Below, piece by piece: positions 22,355 through 33,486 of a DNA stretch of 64,000 bases; position 1 is the stretch's first letter, and the number at the start of each line of letters is the position of its first letter. The notes under the pieces are model-generated. The model was not told the DNA's origin, searched no databases, and saw nothing but the letters and a program-made list of their open reading frames with translations. The position numbers and the translations under genes were made by a program. The DNA lies in assembly GCA_015501605.1 (NCBI GenBank), contig JADNRZ010000051.1, forward strand, positions 25,907 to 89,906, written 5' to 3'. The DNA is from Panaeolus papilionaceus (Eukaryota > Basidiomycota > Agaricomycetes > Agaricales).

Positions 22355-23944
22355 TCCCCATGAAACCATCAGCTCCCTAACGACTTGCTGAGCCCCAACT
22401 ACACCATTACATGTTCAATTCGCGGTCTCACTCAGGCTCTATCAATGATATAGTCGCTACTTGAAATACATTTCATTGAAATAATCGTATCCCCGCTACC
22501 TTTAGGTAGTGGGTTTTAGTGAAATGTTCGGAGAAATTTTGGCAGAGGATTTGAATGTGGCTGTGCCAGCAAGACCATTTAGAAATTGAATCCCACCCTT
22601 CGGGGATTAGTGGCTGTGCTCAGACTAGGATTCAAGCTCGAGCGTTGACTTGTGCTTCGACTCTGCGCTTCGACGCTGCGAGTCAACGCTCTTCAATATT
22701 GACACGAAACAAGGCTGCATTAAAAAAACTTCGATGTACACGCGAGCGCATTCCCCTTATCTTTCAAAACCCGAATTCCGTGCTCAATGATGTCAATGTG
22801 GTTAGTATAATTTGTTGTACCAGCACCACTCAGCATGATAGCCATACATAGGTAGGTATAATAAATGAACGAGCGATGGAGTACTCTCATAAAGACACCA
22901 AACCAAAACGGCGATTGCATCCCAATGTTTCGTTGGTATTGCTTTTGTGTTGCTAGTCTCCCCTGCTCCAGTGAATGTAGGTGTTTGTTGATTCGGTATA
23001 TCTCCTTCTTTGAATGAATCAAGTCTGATTACACAGATTGTAATGTTAAGGTACTATGTAAATGTCACGTCTTGAACAGCCCGCCTTCTGACTCCTCAAC
23101 CTGATCGACTTCGTGTACATGTCTAAAGAACCCAATTTACCTAGAGTTTAAACTTTCAACTAAGAGCAGGCTTTTCAGTAGCGGGCCATGCCGCTGGTCG
23201 GCCCTATCGTTATATCGTTACGTTGGTTCACAACATAACTATCCACACCACGCGTGTTTTTCAAGAGCTGTGTTTGGCGATGATTGGTTTCAAGCACTTT
23301 AAATTGCAGGCACAGCCACACGTTTAACGCCACCCCAAAGCAGCATTTTCGCAACACCTTTCATTAGTTCGCTACAGTCAAGTACAGTGGCTCGTCATCG
23401 ATTCATCGCTTATGCCTCTTTCTCAATGGTCATGTCTCGTCAATAGGCTCTAGCCTTCAAGGATGCAAACTGTTTGAGTAGTAGCATCAACTATGACTGC
23501 TTTTCGTGTGGCTTCTGTGACGACATCGTGTGGCCTGCTGTAACAATCTCCATCGCTATAGGTACCTCCTGCGAGCAGCAGTGGACTATGCTCTTTGTCG
23601 TCTTTGAGATGGTTACGACTTCTAGAATACAAAGGAGCAATACACCCCAGCCTTGCAACACTAGCTCACGTAGTCCGCATTCTGTGAACCCGGCATTCTT
23701 CTGCATCAACAGTCGCGCCTCGTGTCCATATCGGACTATGAACTTTGGGGCCAGTTATTCATCGATGGGCAGTCTCATTGTATACTTTTAGGTATAAATT
23801 GGAGAGTGAGAGGGAACACCTACCACTACAATTCAACCTTGCTGGAATCTTCTCCCCCGCTCCTCTTTCCCGCTCCTTATTGGCTGAATATCCCACAAGT
23901 CTAAAACCAACGCATACCCCACTCTATCATTGAATATACCAGAA
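22355..23944. other. Intergenic, nothing recognised
   Basis: 1.6 kb with only short shadow frames. I see no gene, RNA or repeat I can support. Confidence 0.45.
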
Positions 23945-24430
23945 ATGGTTCGCCAACCGCTGACCCCGGTGCAACCCCGCGCGGATCAGTCTTCGACAAC
24001 TGCTCATGGAACACACAAACATCACCGCCCGAAAAAATCCAGTCTGACGATTCTGATAGATATCCGATTGGGATATCCTCAATGGACCCCCAGACAGTAC
24101 GTTTATCAAGTCCCTGCTTTCATTCGCCACTCACAAATGTTCCATCTGTCCTTTATCCTTTGATAGACTGAGTGTGTTGAAGAAAGGTAATGCGTCTCAA
24201 CCACTCCCTTTCAATACCGTTATTGACTCGTCTTGCTGTATAAATCAGAGTATCAGAGAGGTGTGGAAAACGCGACAGGGTCCACCCAATCGCATCGCGC
24301 ACTCGTTCGGATTATGAATGACACAACTGGCCCAACGTTTAAGTTGCGCGACATCCGTGCCGCGTTGATATATCTCCAGGAGAGGAAGAAAATTCAGCCA
24401 GCGCACTGGATCCAGAGGATTCGCGATTAG
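23945..24430 (+). CDS. Small hypothetical protein, three exons
   Basis: Exons 23945-24096, 24167-24186 and 24249-24430 join in phase to 117 aa. Introns are 70 and 62 nt. The protein is basic (HGTHKHHRPKKSS) and ends with a helical segment, RDIRAALIYLQERKKIQPAHW. No family is recognised. A decayed copy at 29794-30130 supports this as a genuine gene, since similarity is concentrated in the coding parts (NDTTGPTFKLRDIRA versus NDPTGSTFGLHDIRA). Confidence 0.55.
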
Positions 24431-25297
24431 GTGTTCGCCAGCGGGATTCGTGGGCTTTATATTTTCGACCTTGGAAGATGTCGTTCTGCGCGTGGTACGT
24501 GGCGAGCATTTTCACCATTTCTCCACTCCGCGAACCATGAGAAAGCATTCTCTCAGAATCTCTCTGCCTATCCTAATCATCTCATCGCCCCTATGTCATC
24601 ACGCCCCAGCATATCATCTACCACTATTTCCTCATTGTCTCGCGCTGTCATTATCACATCCAGAGGGATTGCTCTTGAGGTTCAACACCTTGGGAAGTGA
24701 GCGCTTTGGAGCGCGTTGTGTGTCGCGGTCCCACCTATCTGCGTCAAGACATTTCATCCCACTGTACCCCTTAATCCACCGCTCCCCTCCAGCTTTTCCT
24801 GTGTATTGCTGTCATTTGTCTGTTATTCGCGCTATTCATCTCATGTTATCGTGTGGACATTTTATCATTATGTTGTGCATTATCATTATTGAATAGTAAA
24901 CTTCACGTTTAGTAGGCTTCTTTTCACATCCAATACATCAAATGTGTTGTCTCTGTTGGAGCACGATGTGGTTCAATAACGGCGATGATGCAATCTGCAC
25001 ATTGGCAGTATGCGGAGCTGTGGAGGGTGCTCATGAGTATGTATATTCTCCGTGTACTGAATCATATTGAAAAGTCATTTCTATGGGTCACATTTACTAT
25101 GAGAATGCGGTGAGATTTGGGTCGCCAGGACCGAATTGTGCCACTAAACAGAACGGATACATCGCCACTATTAGCCTCATAGCTTGAAAATCACACGCAT
25201 GCAGTGAGGTCCACGACACACTTTCTACTTTACAGTTATCATCTGTTTCTCCCTCACCACGTCTGTGATACACTCTACCATCTTCTTTTCTGAAGTA
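24431..25297. other. Intergenic, nothing recognised
   Basis: I see no gene or repeat I can support. Confidence 0.4.
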
Positions 25298-26414
25298 TGG
25301 ACGTACTGGGACAAGGGCAAGGAGGATCCAAGTTTTTGATTAATAACCCAGTGTATAACATTACCAACGTGGATCACGGAATTCAGGCGCACCGGAACTC
25401 GTTCTCGTCTGGTGAGTAAGATCGCAATTTCGGCAGACATCAGGCTAAACGGTAGCATATCAGCGTTTGAACGACTGCTCGCTCACATATGTCCCGCTGC
25501 ATTCTATAACTCGGATCAGTTTGACGAGACGAAGTGCCATCCTGAGACACGCAAGGCGTTGCTGCAGATGTTGGAAGATTGGGCGAGAGCGCTTGAGGAG
25601 GACGATAACCCGATTTGCTGGCTTTATGGACCAGGGGGAATAGGAAAGACAGCCGTTGCAAAATCTCTGGGAGATCTCTGCACGAAAGCAGGGACTTTGG
25701 CTGCGTCGTTCTTTTTTTGGAAAACTGATCCTGGTAGGAATGATGCTAATATACACCATGATGCTTCTGGATTCCCCTTTCGAGATGCAGAAGTACAGGT
25801 TCGACTGTTTTTGGTACATTGTGACGCCAGGATTTCCGGTCAACCGTCACATATGGCAATCTAGCATATTGGAGGTGCTCTTTCAGTTGTGGTGCATCGG
25901 TTGGGCATCTCTCCCAGGTTACTCGGATGGGGTTAATTACCTGCGTCGCTGTGGCATAAGCGCAGGAGCACAGGTTCAAATGATTTTAAATGTGTTCGAT
26001 GGTTTAAATGTAAGTCGTATTTCTTTCACTACAATTGTCAATTCTCCCTGATCCTCTAACATTGATATCTTACAGATTAAACCCATGATTAGCTCATTCA
26101 AATCTCTTGTGGAGCCTCTTCTGCTCTCTTACATGGAAGACCCCTGGTTACATAGCCTTCTGATGACTTATCTCTACAGCTCGAGGCCAGACCTTGCAAA
26201 GCTGAACCACTGCAAGTCTATGCGGAGACGCATACAGAAGGCAATCATCTCCCATAGTGACATGCACCGACAGGCGGGAGGAGACGTGCAGAACTGGGAC
26301 TATCTTCAAAAATTTGCGTCCTCCGAATCCTTTCATGAGTTTATGGGTTTCCGGAGGAACATGTCCTTCAAAGATTTGAATTTTTCTCCGATCGAGGATC
26401 TACTATTTTCGTAA
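25298..26414 (+). pseudogene. NACHT-type NTPase (NLR-like), truncated and frame-broken
   Basis: Exon 1 from the ATG at 25298 reads MDVLGQGQGGSKFLINNPVYN, a 52-nt intron follows (25412-25463), then FERLLAHICPAAFYNSDQFDETKCHPETRK and the P-loop WLYGPGGIGKTAVAKSLGDLC, then ASFFFWKTDPGRNDA. This is the usual start of basidiomycete NACHT proteins. Just after RNDA the NACHT frame is lost. The next readable piece, from about 26080 to 26414, starts MISSFKSLVEPLLLSYMED and may be a C-terminal remnant. Walker B, the sensor motifs and the repeat domain are not visible. Whole proteins of this class are several times longer. Confidence 0.7.
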
Positions 26415-27008
26415 CTGATTACTCACATCGTACTGAATTAACATAATCATTTCTTTAACTGTCGGAAACCTACTATTCGTCAAGGTACCATTCTGACACC
26501 GGGATCAATCGACCCACGGCATTCAATTATATTGTGATCCGTGAATAAAACACGATAGAGTGGTAAGAGGAGAAATTAAATCATAAGCCTTGTTGAGATA
26601 ACCCCTCAGAGTTCGTCTCTCGTCATTGAAAAGCAATTAAAATCTGTCAAGTTTCTTGAGATTCACGACTGACAGGGTATCAACTCCGTCATCAGGTGGC
26701 CGCATCCTCACAAACTGCCGGATTTATCGAAAAATAAAAATATATATGATATAATGCTTTACTTGCGTCTTTCGTTATGAGACCAGGAGTATGTAGGGAA
26801 GCGGAGTTAGGTTGTGAGACCGGTTTCCCAACCTAGTGTCAGTACCGAGGGTAAAGACGAATGTGCCCCCACCATCAACTCACTCCACCTACATACGGCT
26901 AGTCTGGAAAGATGAGACAACAGTCAGGGGTGGGAAAACAGACACAATCAGAACAGTGTGAACGTTTGAACCCTGCTTATCAACCACATCCTTCCTCGTA
27001 TTGCGATC
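26415..27008. other. Intergenic, nothing recognised
   Basis: I see no gene. It is the upstream region of the F-box gene at 27009. Confidence 0.4.
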
Positions 27009-28634
27009 ATGTTTCTCCTTACAACGACCCCACTTGATATCACGGAAAAGATCCTATTAGAAGCAGGTTGGCAAGCCATTCTGAAGCTGCGATCTGTGTG
27101 TTGTATTATCACTTATGCTGTCGTCGCCGCATCACTGACCCGTGTACAGGTATCCAAGTCGTTCAAGCAGCTGACGCATCTGCGGGCTCTGTGGATAAGT
27201 ATCGTCAAAGACCATCAGGACTGGGACGTACTCTCATCTGCATTCGAACTACCCCTTTCTCAGTACACAACTGAACAATTGGAGTCGATCTTTCTTCGCT
27301 GGCAACGTGTCTCTCGCCGATGGCGCCATATTGACAACCGAAGCTTCACAGACGTAACAGAATTGCCCTTACCCGAAGGGCATGTACATCAAATGGTCAT
27401 GATACCAGGTGGAAGATGGATTCTGATGTTAACCCAAGCCTGGTCTGTGGTCTACATCGACCTGGGCAGCAAGGACAGTATTGTTCAAACGCTCATTCCT
27501 CCTCAAGTGGAAGACAAAGAATACAGATATCCTTGCCAGGGCGATCTGACTTTTCATGATGCATCCATACAGGGCGATAATGGGTTTTCGTTCATGTTGG
27601 GTGTTGCGTTTGGGTGGAGAGAAAGGACCGCGACGGACACCGGCCTTTCAAATGCCAGGGCCATTGTTCAAGCATGGTGTGTACAGCATATCGTGTCCGA
27701 GGACGGGGCTCCGACCGGCCTTGAAGCGAACCTAGTTACATCAATTGCCGTCCCAGAAACCTTTGTATCCGTCTATGACGTAGGGTTCACCGCGTTATCG
27801 CGCTCCCAGATGCTCTATTATTCAAAGAAGCCATATCTAGACGATGACTGTGATGCATCTCTCCTCCGAATCGACCTCCGACCTGATAATGTGGGTCAAA
27901 CACCCGTCGACATTACGAGCTCTCCCCCTCATTTTAACACGTCAACGAAGCGGTATTTCGTTCGGTTCATCAACGATTCGTGCGTTGTTTACGTGCGCGA
28001 CAACAAGGTCATCATTCTCCGACACAACCCATCAGGAGCACCATACACCTCTATACTGTATTCTCTGGAAATTCCAGAGTTTCGCACTCAAGAAGGAGGA
28101 ATTTCCCAGCTGTCTGAGCGTTTCAGGATTGGAAAGACGTCCAGGTTCACTTTGTATTATGTAGACAAGGTGTGGGGAATCATCATTCCCGACGCATGTC
28201 TTCAGGCGGACGGCCTCGAGATCGGGAACATCGGATCACCACAAGTCATAGTTATTGCTCGATTTCCGCACGAATACGCCGAATCTTACACCATCTCACA
28301 CTTTTGTGCGTATCGACATGTTTTGCTCTGCCTTAGCGAGCGAAACCGCCCGATTCTGGCAAAGTTTTCGTGGCCCGATGACGCACTGTTGGTCAGTCAG
28401 GGAGGCGTACAAAGAGCTATGTATATAACGCCAGTCAGATTACGCGTGAACTGGGAGATGATCAGACCCAGAATCCAGGAGACACCCGGCGTGGAGCGAG
28501 ACTTCGGGGAGGAGGAAGAGCAGGACCCAATTGAGACGATATTTTTTCCACCGCCTCTTTTATCCCTGGACGAGGTATCAGGTCAGATTGCGGTGTATGA
28601 GCGGGAGGTTGGATATGTAGTTCGGTTGAGGTAG
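27009..28634 (+). CDS. F-box protein, copy A (intact)
   Basis: Open frame of 541 codons with no intron required. The N terminus, PLDITEKILLEAGWQAILKLRSVCCII, is an F-box-like helix bundle. It continues with RWQRVSRRWRHIDNRS and the segment HVHQMVMIPGGRWILMLTQ, typical of agaricomycete F-box proteins. The C-terminal half looks beta-rich. It would act as an SCF substrate adaptor, with unknown substrate. The paralog at 35322-36728 (-) is broken by a 191-bp deletion. A GTPase fragment lies directly downstream in the same orientation, as it does in the inverted copy. Confidence 0.75.
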   Translation: MFLLTTTPLDITEKILLEAGWQAILKLRSVCCIITYAVVAASLTRVQVSKSFKQLTHLRALWISIVKDHQDWDVLSSAFELPLSQYTTEQLESIFLRWQRVSRRWRHIDNRSFTDVTELPLPEGHVHQMVMIPGGRWILMLTQAWSVVYIDLGSKDSIVQTLIPPQVEDKEYRYPCQGDLTFHDASIQGDNGFSFMLGVAFGWRERTATDTGLSNARAIVQAWCVQHIVSEDGAPTGLEANLVTSIAVPETFVSVYDVGFTALSRSQMLYYSKKPYLDDDCDASLLRIDLRPDNVGQTPVDITSSPPHFNTSTKRYFVRFINDSCVVYVRDNKVIILRHNPSGAPYTSILYSLEIPEFRTQEGGISQLSERFRIGKTSRFTLYYVDKVWGIIIPDACLQADGLEIGNIGSPQVIVIARFPHEYAESYTISHFCAYRHVLLCLSERNRPILAKFSWPDDALLVSQGGVQRAMYITPVRLRVNWEMIRPRIQETPGVERDFGEEEEQDPIETIFFPPPLLSLDEVSGQIAVYEREVGYVVRLR

Positions 28635-28839
28635 TGTAATCTCATGGAGGTCACTTCTTTCTGCTAGTATGCGTAGTTGACCTTGATACCTGCAAATTGA
28701 ATGCTTAGTTATAAATGTCCTTCAACAAACAATTCACTCAACCAATTACGATGGGTATCATGATCGGAAGGGGGACTCAGTCTCGGAGTCGGCCTACCTG
28801 CTTTCGTACCACCGCTACTTACCACGTTTATCAATATGT

Positions 28840-29260
28840 CGAGCTCGAAATGTTTGACAACGAACTGAGAGTCAAAGGTGCGATATCGATAAAGGTGATT
28901 TGCGGGCATACACTCAAGATGTTTGTGTCTATCGTCTGAACAGTGTCATGCTTTTAAATGGAGGAGTTACTAGGAGTGGCTTCTCATTTTATTTGACACG
29001 CCTAGGTTTGTAGACAAGAATTTTCAGAGATGGACATAGTAACGAGAGTGAAGAGTTATTTGCGCAGCTGTCGGAGGGCATCTTATCCGCTCTTGCCTTC
29101 TGTTCCGTTGATCCTGATATTGTAGCTGAGCTCAGCATAAGCACAATAATTTTGGCATTGCTTTATTTGGTAGCCATAATGGATCTCAGATCGAGTGGAA
29201 CGCGTCTGGATACGTTCAGATCTATTCCCGGCGTCATTTGAGGTGTAAAGGACTCGAGGG
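28840..29260 (+). pseudogene. GTPase copy with P-loop exon missing
   Basis: MFDNELRVKGAISIK matches the N terminus of the intact copy at 33487-35097, and the DNA 5' of it (GATGGGTATCATGATCGG) matches that copy too. Sequence then jumps to a region like GYTQDVCAYRL and, after damage, to ISEMDIVTRVKSYLRSCG and the LYLVPITDLRLSGTRR equivalent near 29170-29215. The exon with GPTGAGKSS is absent, stops interrupt the rest, and the coiled-coil half is missing. Confidence 0.7.
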
Positions 29261-29793
29261 AGAGGGAATATTACGAAAACCAAGGCAGAAATAGAACTTG
29301 TCTCGTTCGTAAACTAGATACTGGTAAAGCTGCGCAAGTCAACGCTGGAACAATGTTAAATTTTGATTTGATTTCTTATGTCGAACAATGGCACTCCAAT
29401 GTACCTGTCCCTTGTGAGGGCGTAGAGGGGTCGATGGGCTTGATGCAACGAATGAGCTGGAGCCAAAAGTACTGATTGCTCTGTGGACAATGAACAATGA
29501 ACGATGGACGACGAGGGGCCGAGGTTAGAAATGTGTATAAATACCCTCGAAATATCGATGACATTCCTTCCCATCTTTTCACTCTCAGTCACCCAACATA
29601 ATACACGATACCAGGTCCGATTCGATCTCAATCTTATCAACAAATTGAATTTATGGCGATTATGAACATCAGATGTGCGCTTCGCACACTCAGAATCCAA
29701 TCGCATATCCACACTATCGCTTTCGATGCATATCGTGAGTCCAACCAAACCCAATCTATTCAACTCGTTCACTGACGAGAGGAGAGTGCAGGA

Positions 29794-30130
29794 ATGGGTC
29801 GCCAACTGCTGACCTAGTGCAACCCCGCGCAGATCAGTCGTCAACGTTAATGGTCATCCATGATCCATCCAACACACGAACCTAACCTTACCGACTGAGA
29901 AAGCGGGTTTTACAGTTCTGCTGGATATCCGATTAGGATGCGCCTGATAGACCGCGAGCCAGAGTATCGAAGAGCTGTAACAAGATCTACTCATCAGACG
30001 CATCGTTCAATAGTATGGTCAGGGTTGTGAATGACCCAACTGGCTCAACGTTTGGGTTGCACGACATCCGTGCTCCGTTGATTCAGCTCCATGAGCGGAA
30101 GAAAATTCGGCCAGCGCATCGGATTCATAC
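29794..30130 (+). pseudogene. Dead copy of the small gene at 23945
   Basis: Starts ATGGGTCGCCAACTGCTGACC and meets TAG at codon 8 (29815-29817), where the intact gene continues. Similarity returns in exon 3 (GTTGTGAATGACCCAACTGG, then the equivalents of RDIRA and ERKKI). It is a disabled duplicate. Confidence 0.65.
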
Positions 30131-30345
30131 ATGTAGCAGTATTTACATTAATTCAAACATTTAAACGTTCAACTGAGTGAACGGACTGAGTGCTGAACTG
30201 ACGAGGGAATGCGTGACGCAAGAGTCTAGACCCTTCTGATGGCCCTGATCATATGATATCATGCTGACAAAGCACGATCAACAATCAAATCAATCCATTG
30301 TGATTTCGTCTTTCTTTGTTTCTTCGTCCATCGTCTATTCTAACC

Positions 30346-31908
30346 ATGGCCCCTCTTCAGAACCAAACCTCAGCGGATCCACTCAGATGTACGTCTCCCT
30401 CTTGTTTATCTGTACTCAAGCTAACTAGCACCTCCCCTCTCACCACCATAATGTCCATGTCGATGACAATGATGATGCTGATACCAACGTTGATGTTGAT
30501 GAACAGCCGCATCTCCCTCATCCCCACCCCAGGATCTACGCCATATGACGTCCAACACGCACCTCACATCGCCGAGCAAAGACACCCATCATGGTCGATC
30601 CAGGTCCCCTAATCGCCTCTCTCAGCACCTCAAAGCGTCAGATGTGAGGCTTGCGACGTCCGTTCCTGGGTCTCCTACATCAATGTACGTCCTTCCCTCT
30701 ACACTTTTCTCATTCCATTCATCCAGTTAACACTCAATTCACCTACCCACGTTAGTCACTCATCCTCTTCCGCCATTTTTGAACGCGACATCGAACCCAT
30801 CCTCCTCCCATCCCCCCACACGCACTCCTCCACACATCCACCCAACCCACATCGTATCCCCCGTGCCAAAACCACTGAACAGCTGGAACAAGCTGTCCCG
30901 TCTGTACTTGACAGCGCCGCATCTGCACTTGCAACGATGGAGAACGAACCTGTGGCTGTTATCTCGCCTATATCCAATGCGGGTGTGTCGTCCCTGGAGC
31001 TTGGGCTAGGGTTGGCGTTTGCGAATCAGGGAGGAATGGGTGGAGGTGTGAGAGGAGGAAGGGCGAGTGGGTTCTCGTCGCCTGCTGGTGATCATAGGAG
31101 TCGTAGTCCGTCCCCGCTTGGAAATAGAATTAACGAGCATGGGTCTGCGCAGGTGAAGGGGGAGTTGTTGCTGGGTATCCCGATCCCCAACGCGCCTCAG
31201 ACTCAGGCTCCCCCTGCGATTGTCACTCCTACATCGGGAGGGTTGGATGGACCAATGAAGCCCACTCAAACCGCATCGTCACCTTCATCGCCCCCTCATC
31301 CTCTTCCATCTAATATTTCTCCTCCTACGACGCACCCTACGTCACCTACGTCGCCTGTATCTCCAACTCCTAACCCAATCCTGTTACCGACGACCTCCCA
31401 TCCTCCGTCTCCACGCAAACCATCACAAACGCAAAACGCCAAAGCGAACCGTCTGTCGTTTATCTCGTACTCTGATCTCTTGTCTTCTACGCCTACGTCG
31501 ACGCAACCGCTGAGCTCCCTGACGACGAGCGCATCTATCTCCGTTGAGCCCCCGCATTTGGCGAGTGTGAGTGGAGGGTTGAGTGCGTTGAGTGTGGCGG
31601 GGAGTAGGGTGGGGAGTAAGCCCCCCAGTCGGGTGGGTAGTGTTACAGGGAGTCCTGTATCCAGCCCTATCAGCTTGCCTTTATCCCTCTCCTCCTTGCC
31701 CTCTGTTTCTTCTCCCACTATGAATACGATCAACACCAACGTCCCGTTAACGACAAATCACGCCTCGCCTGTAGGCGGACCGATTGGGGGGTTGAGTCAT
31801 CCGGGGAAGAAGGAGAGTATTGCGTTACTTGATAATGTGGGGGGTGAGTGGGAGAGGGAGGGGTTGGGGAGGGGGTTGGAGGAGAGGTTGGAAGGGGTGG
31901 GGATTTGA
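30346..31908 (+). CDS. Ser/Pro-rich conserved fungal protein
   Basis: Three exons: 30346-30388, 30507-30684 and 30756-31908, giving 457 aa in phase. The first intron is 118 nt, the second 71 nt. Most of the protein is low-complexity Ser/Pro/Thr/Gly text, hence likely disordered. Two more constrained parts stand out: KTTEQLEQAVPSVLDSAAS in the N-terminal third, and the C-terminal GGEWEREGLGRGLEERLEG, a charged helical motif I have seen at the end of conserved basidiomycete proteins. There is no signal peptide or membrane span. A regulatory or scaffold role is a guess. Coding bias in the last exon is strong. Confidence 0.7.
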
Positions 31909-33486
31909 GGGATGGAAATTACCGGAGAGGAGGATGAGAGGAGATGAGAGGGGAGGGAGGGAGGCGTGGTGACGTTGTTCGTTATGAAGGGTGGGGAGAA
32001 GAACGGAAGATGATGGGATGTTGGTGCCGTTGCTGTGTTGGTTCTCGTTGCATGAATCCATCCCTATGTTGCAATGTGCCCTTTCTCCCTTCTTCTTCTG
32101 TCGTTTATCCTTGTCTTGGTTTTTGCTTACCCTCTTCGTCTTCGTCATACGTTTCCTGTTCCCGTCCCTTCTTTCATTGTTACTCACTTTTCGTTTTATT
32201 CTTCGTTTCCCTTTCTCTATTCAAAGCATCCCTTCCTCCATCCATCGTTGTCCTCTCTGTTCGCCATTCCCCTTCGTCATTTCCCGTCCCTGCTCCAGAA
32301 ATTGAATTTAAAATCAAATTTGTTCACTTCGCTTCGTCGAACGATGACTCGTTAATTCTGATTAATTATTCGCTTTTTCATTAATTTGGGTTTCATATGT
32401 TTACTTAGTTATGCTTATCTGTATCGTAAAAGTTTAAATCGACTGCAAAACGAGTCTCTGATATTTCCTGTTTTAGAATTTGTGTCGCGTTTGAATTTGC
32501 GCGTGGGGGTGGGGATGTACTGGGATATGAACGAACAGACGGGCTGGGATTGTCGAGCACATAAACGATTAGTTGGGGTTTAAACGTTTAGACTTGTCCG
32601 ATATACTCGACATTTTATCATTGAAGAGTAACTTTGAATTAATGGAAACACTATTGTTCACCGAAGATGTTTAAATGTGTGTTTAAATGTTCGTTTAAAC
32701 ACCTATTTAAATCTTCATTAAATGCCTCATATTGTAGCAAGCTAGTTAGTAGCCCAGTCGAATTACACAAATTATCGATTATTAATTGAAATATGTTTAA
32801 ACGATAAATCATTGTATTGTCGCACCGTTTATAATCAAACGCCATCGTATTTTTGACGATCAAAGGCCCGCAGATGGTACGGTTTCTCATGATCGTCATC
32901 AACATGTGATGAGATGAGGATGCGCAGGCGCCGCATCGAAGAAACAGAGACTCAAGCCCGACGGTGGGGTAATGGGACAAAGGATACCCCATCCATCCTG
33001 ACATTGATAGCTGATCGTGCTCATTTCGACGCGAAGCTCTCCAAGATGCAGCGTTCATACGAATCAGGGACAGTAAGGCCAAGATTCGTACCTCACCTCT
33101 AATCAACATTTAACGTACTGACGATGACAGTGTCCTAACTCTAGGCTTGACTCGCGCTGTGAAACGCCTTGGGCGTTGGGCATGAGCCCTTTTGACCTAG
33201 CAAGTCATATGGGGCGGCAAGCGCTTTAAAAAATCGTTGGACACACATCTTGGACGAGACGAGTTTAACCCATCCCCCCTGCACAGAAGATGAGGTTCAC
33301 AGGCTCGCGGCCCCGGGCCTGAGGAGATTGATGCGTCGGGTGAGGGACTGTGACACCAGGCTACCCCCTTTATCCGAAACCCCCAGACGACAACCAAGGA
33401 ATAGAGACTACCAAGCAGATCCATGTAATTTGCTTTACGTGTACATGCTCCTGCTCTTTGTCCCTATCACCTACATTACACGAGCA
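31909..33486. other. Intergenic with a TTTAAA cluster
   Basis: No gene is supported. 31909-32300 is the pyrimidine-rich 3' flank of the Ser/Pro-rich gene. 32430-32801 contains seven TTTAAA palindromes, two of them full GTTTAAAC. The rest shows nothing recognisable. Confidence 0.45.
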
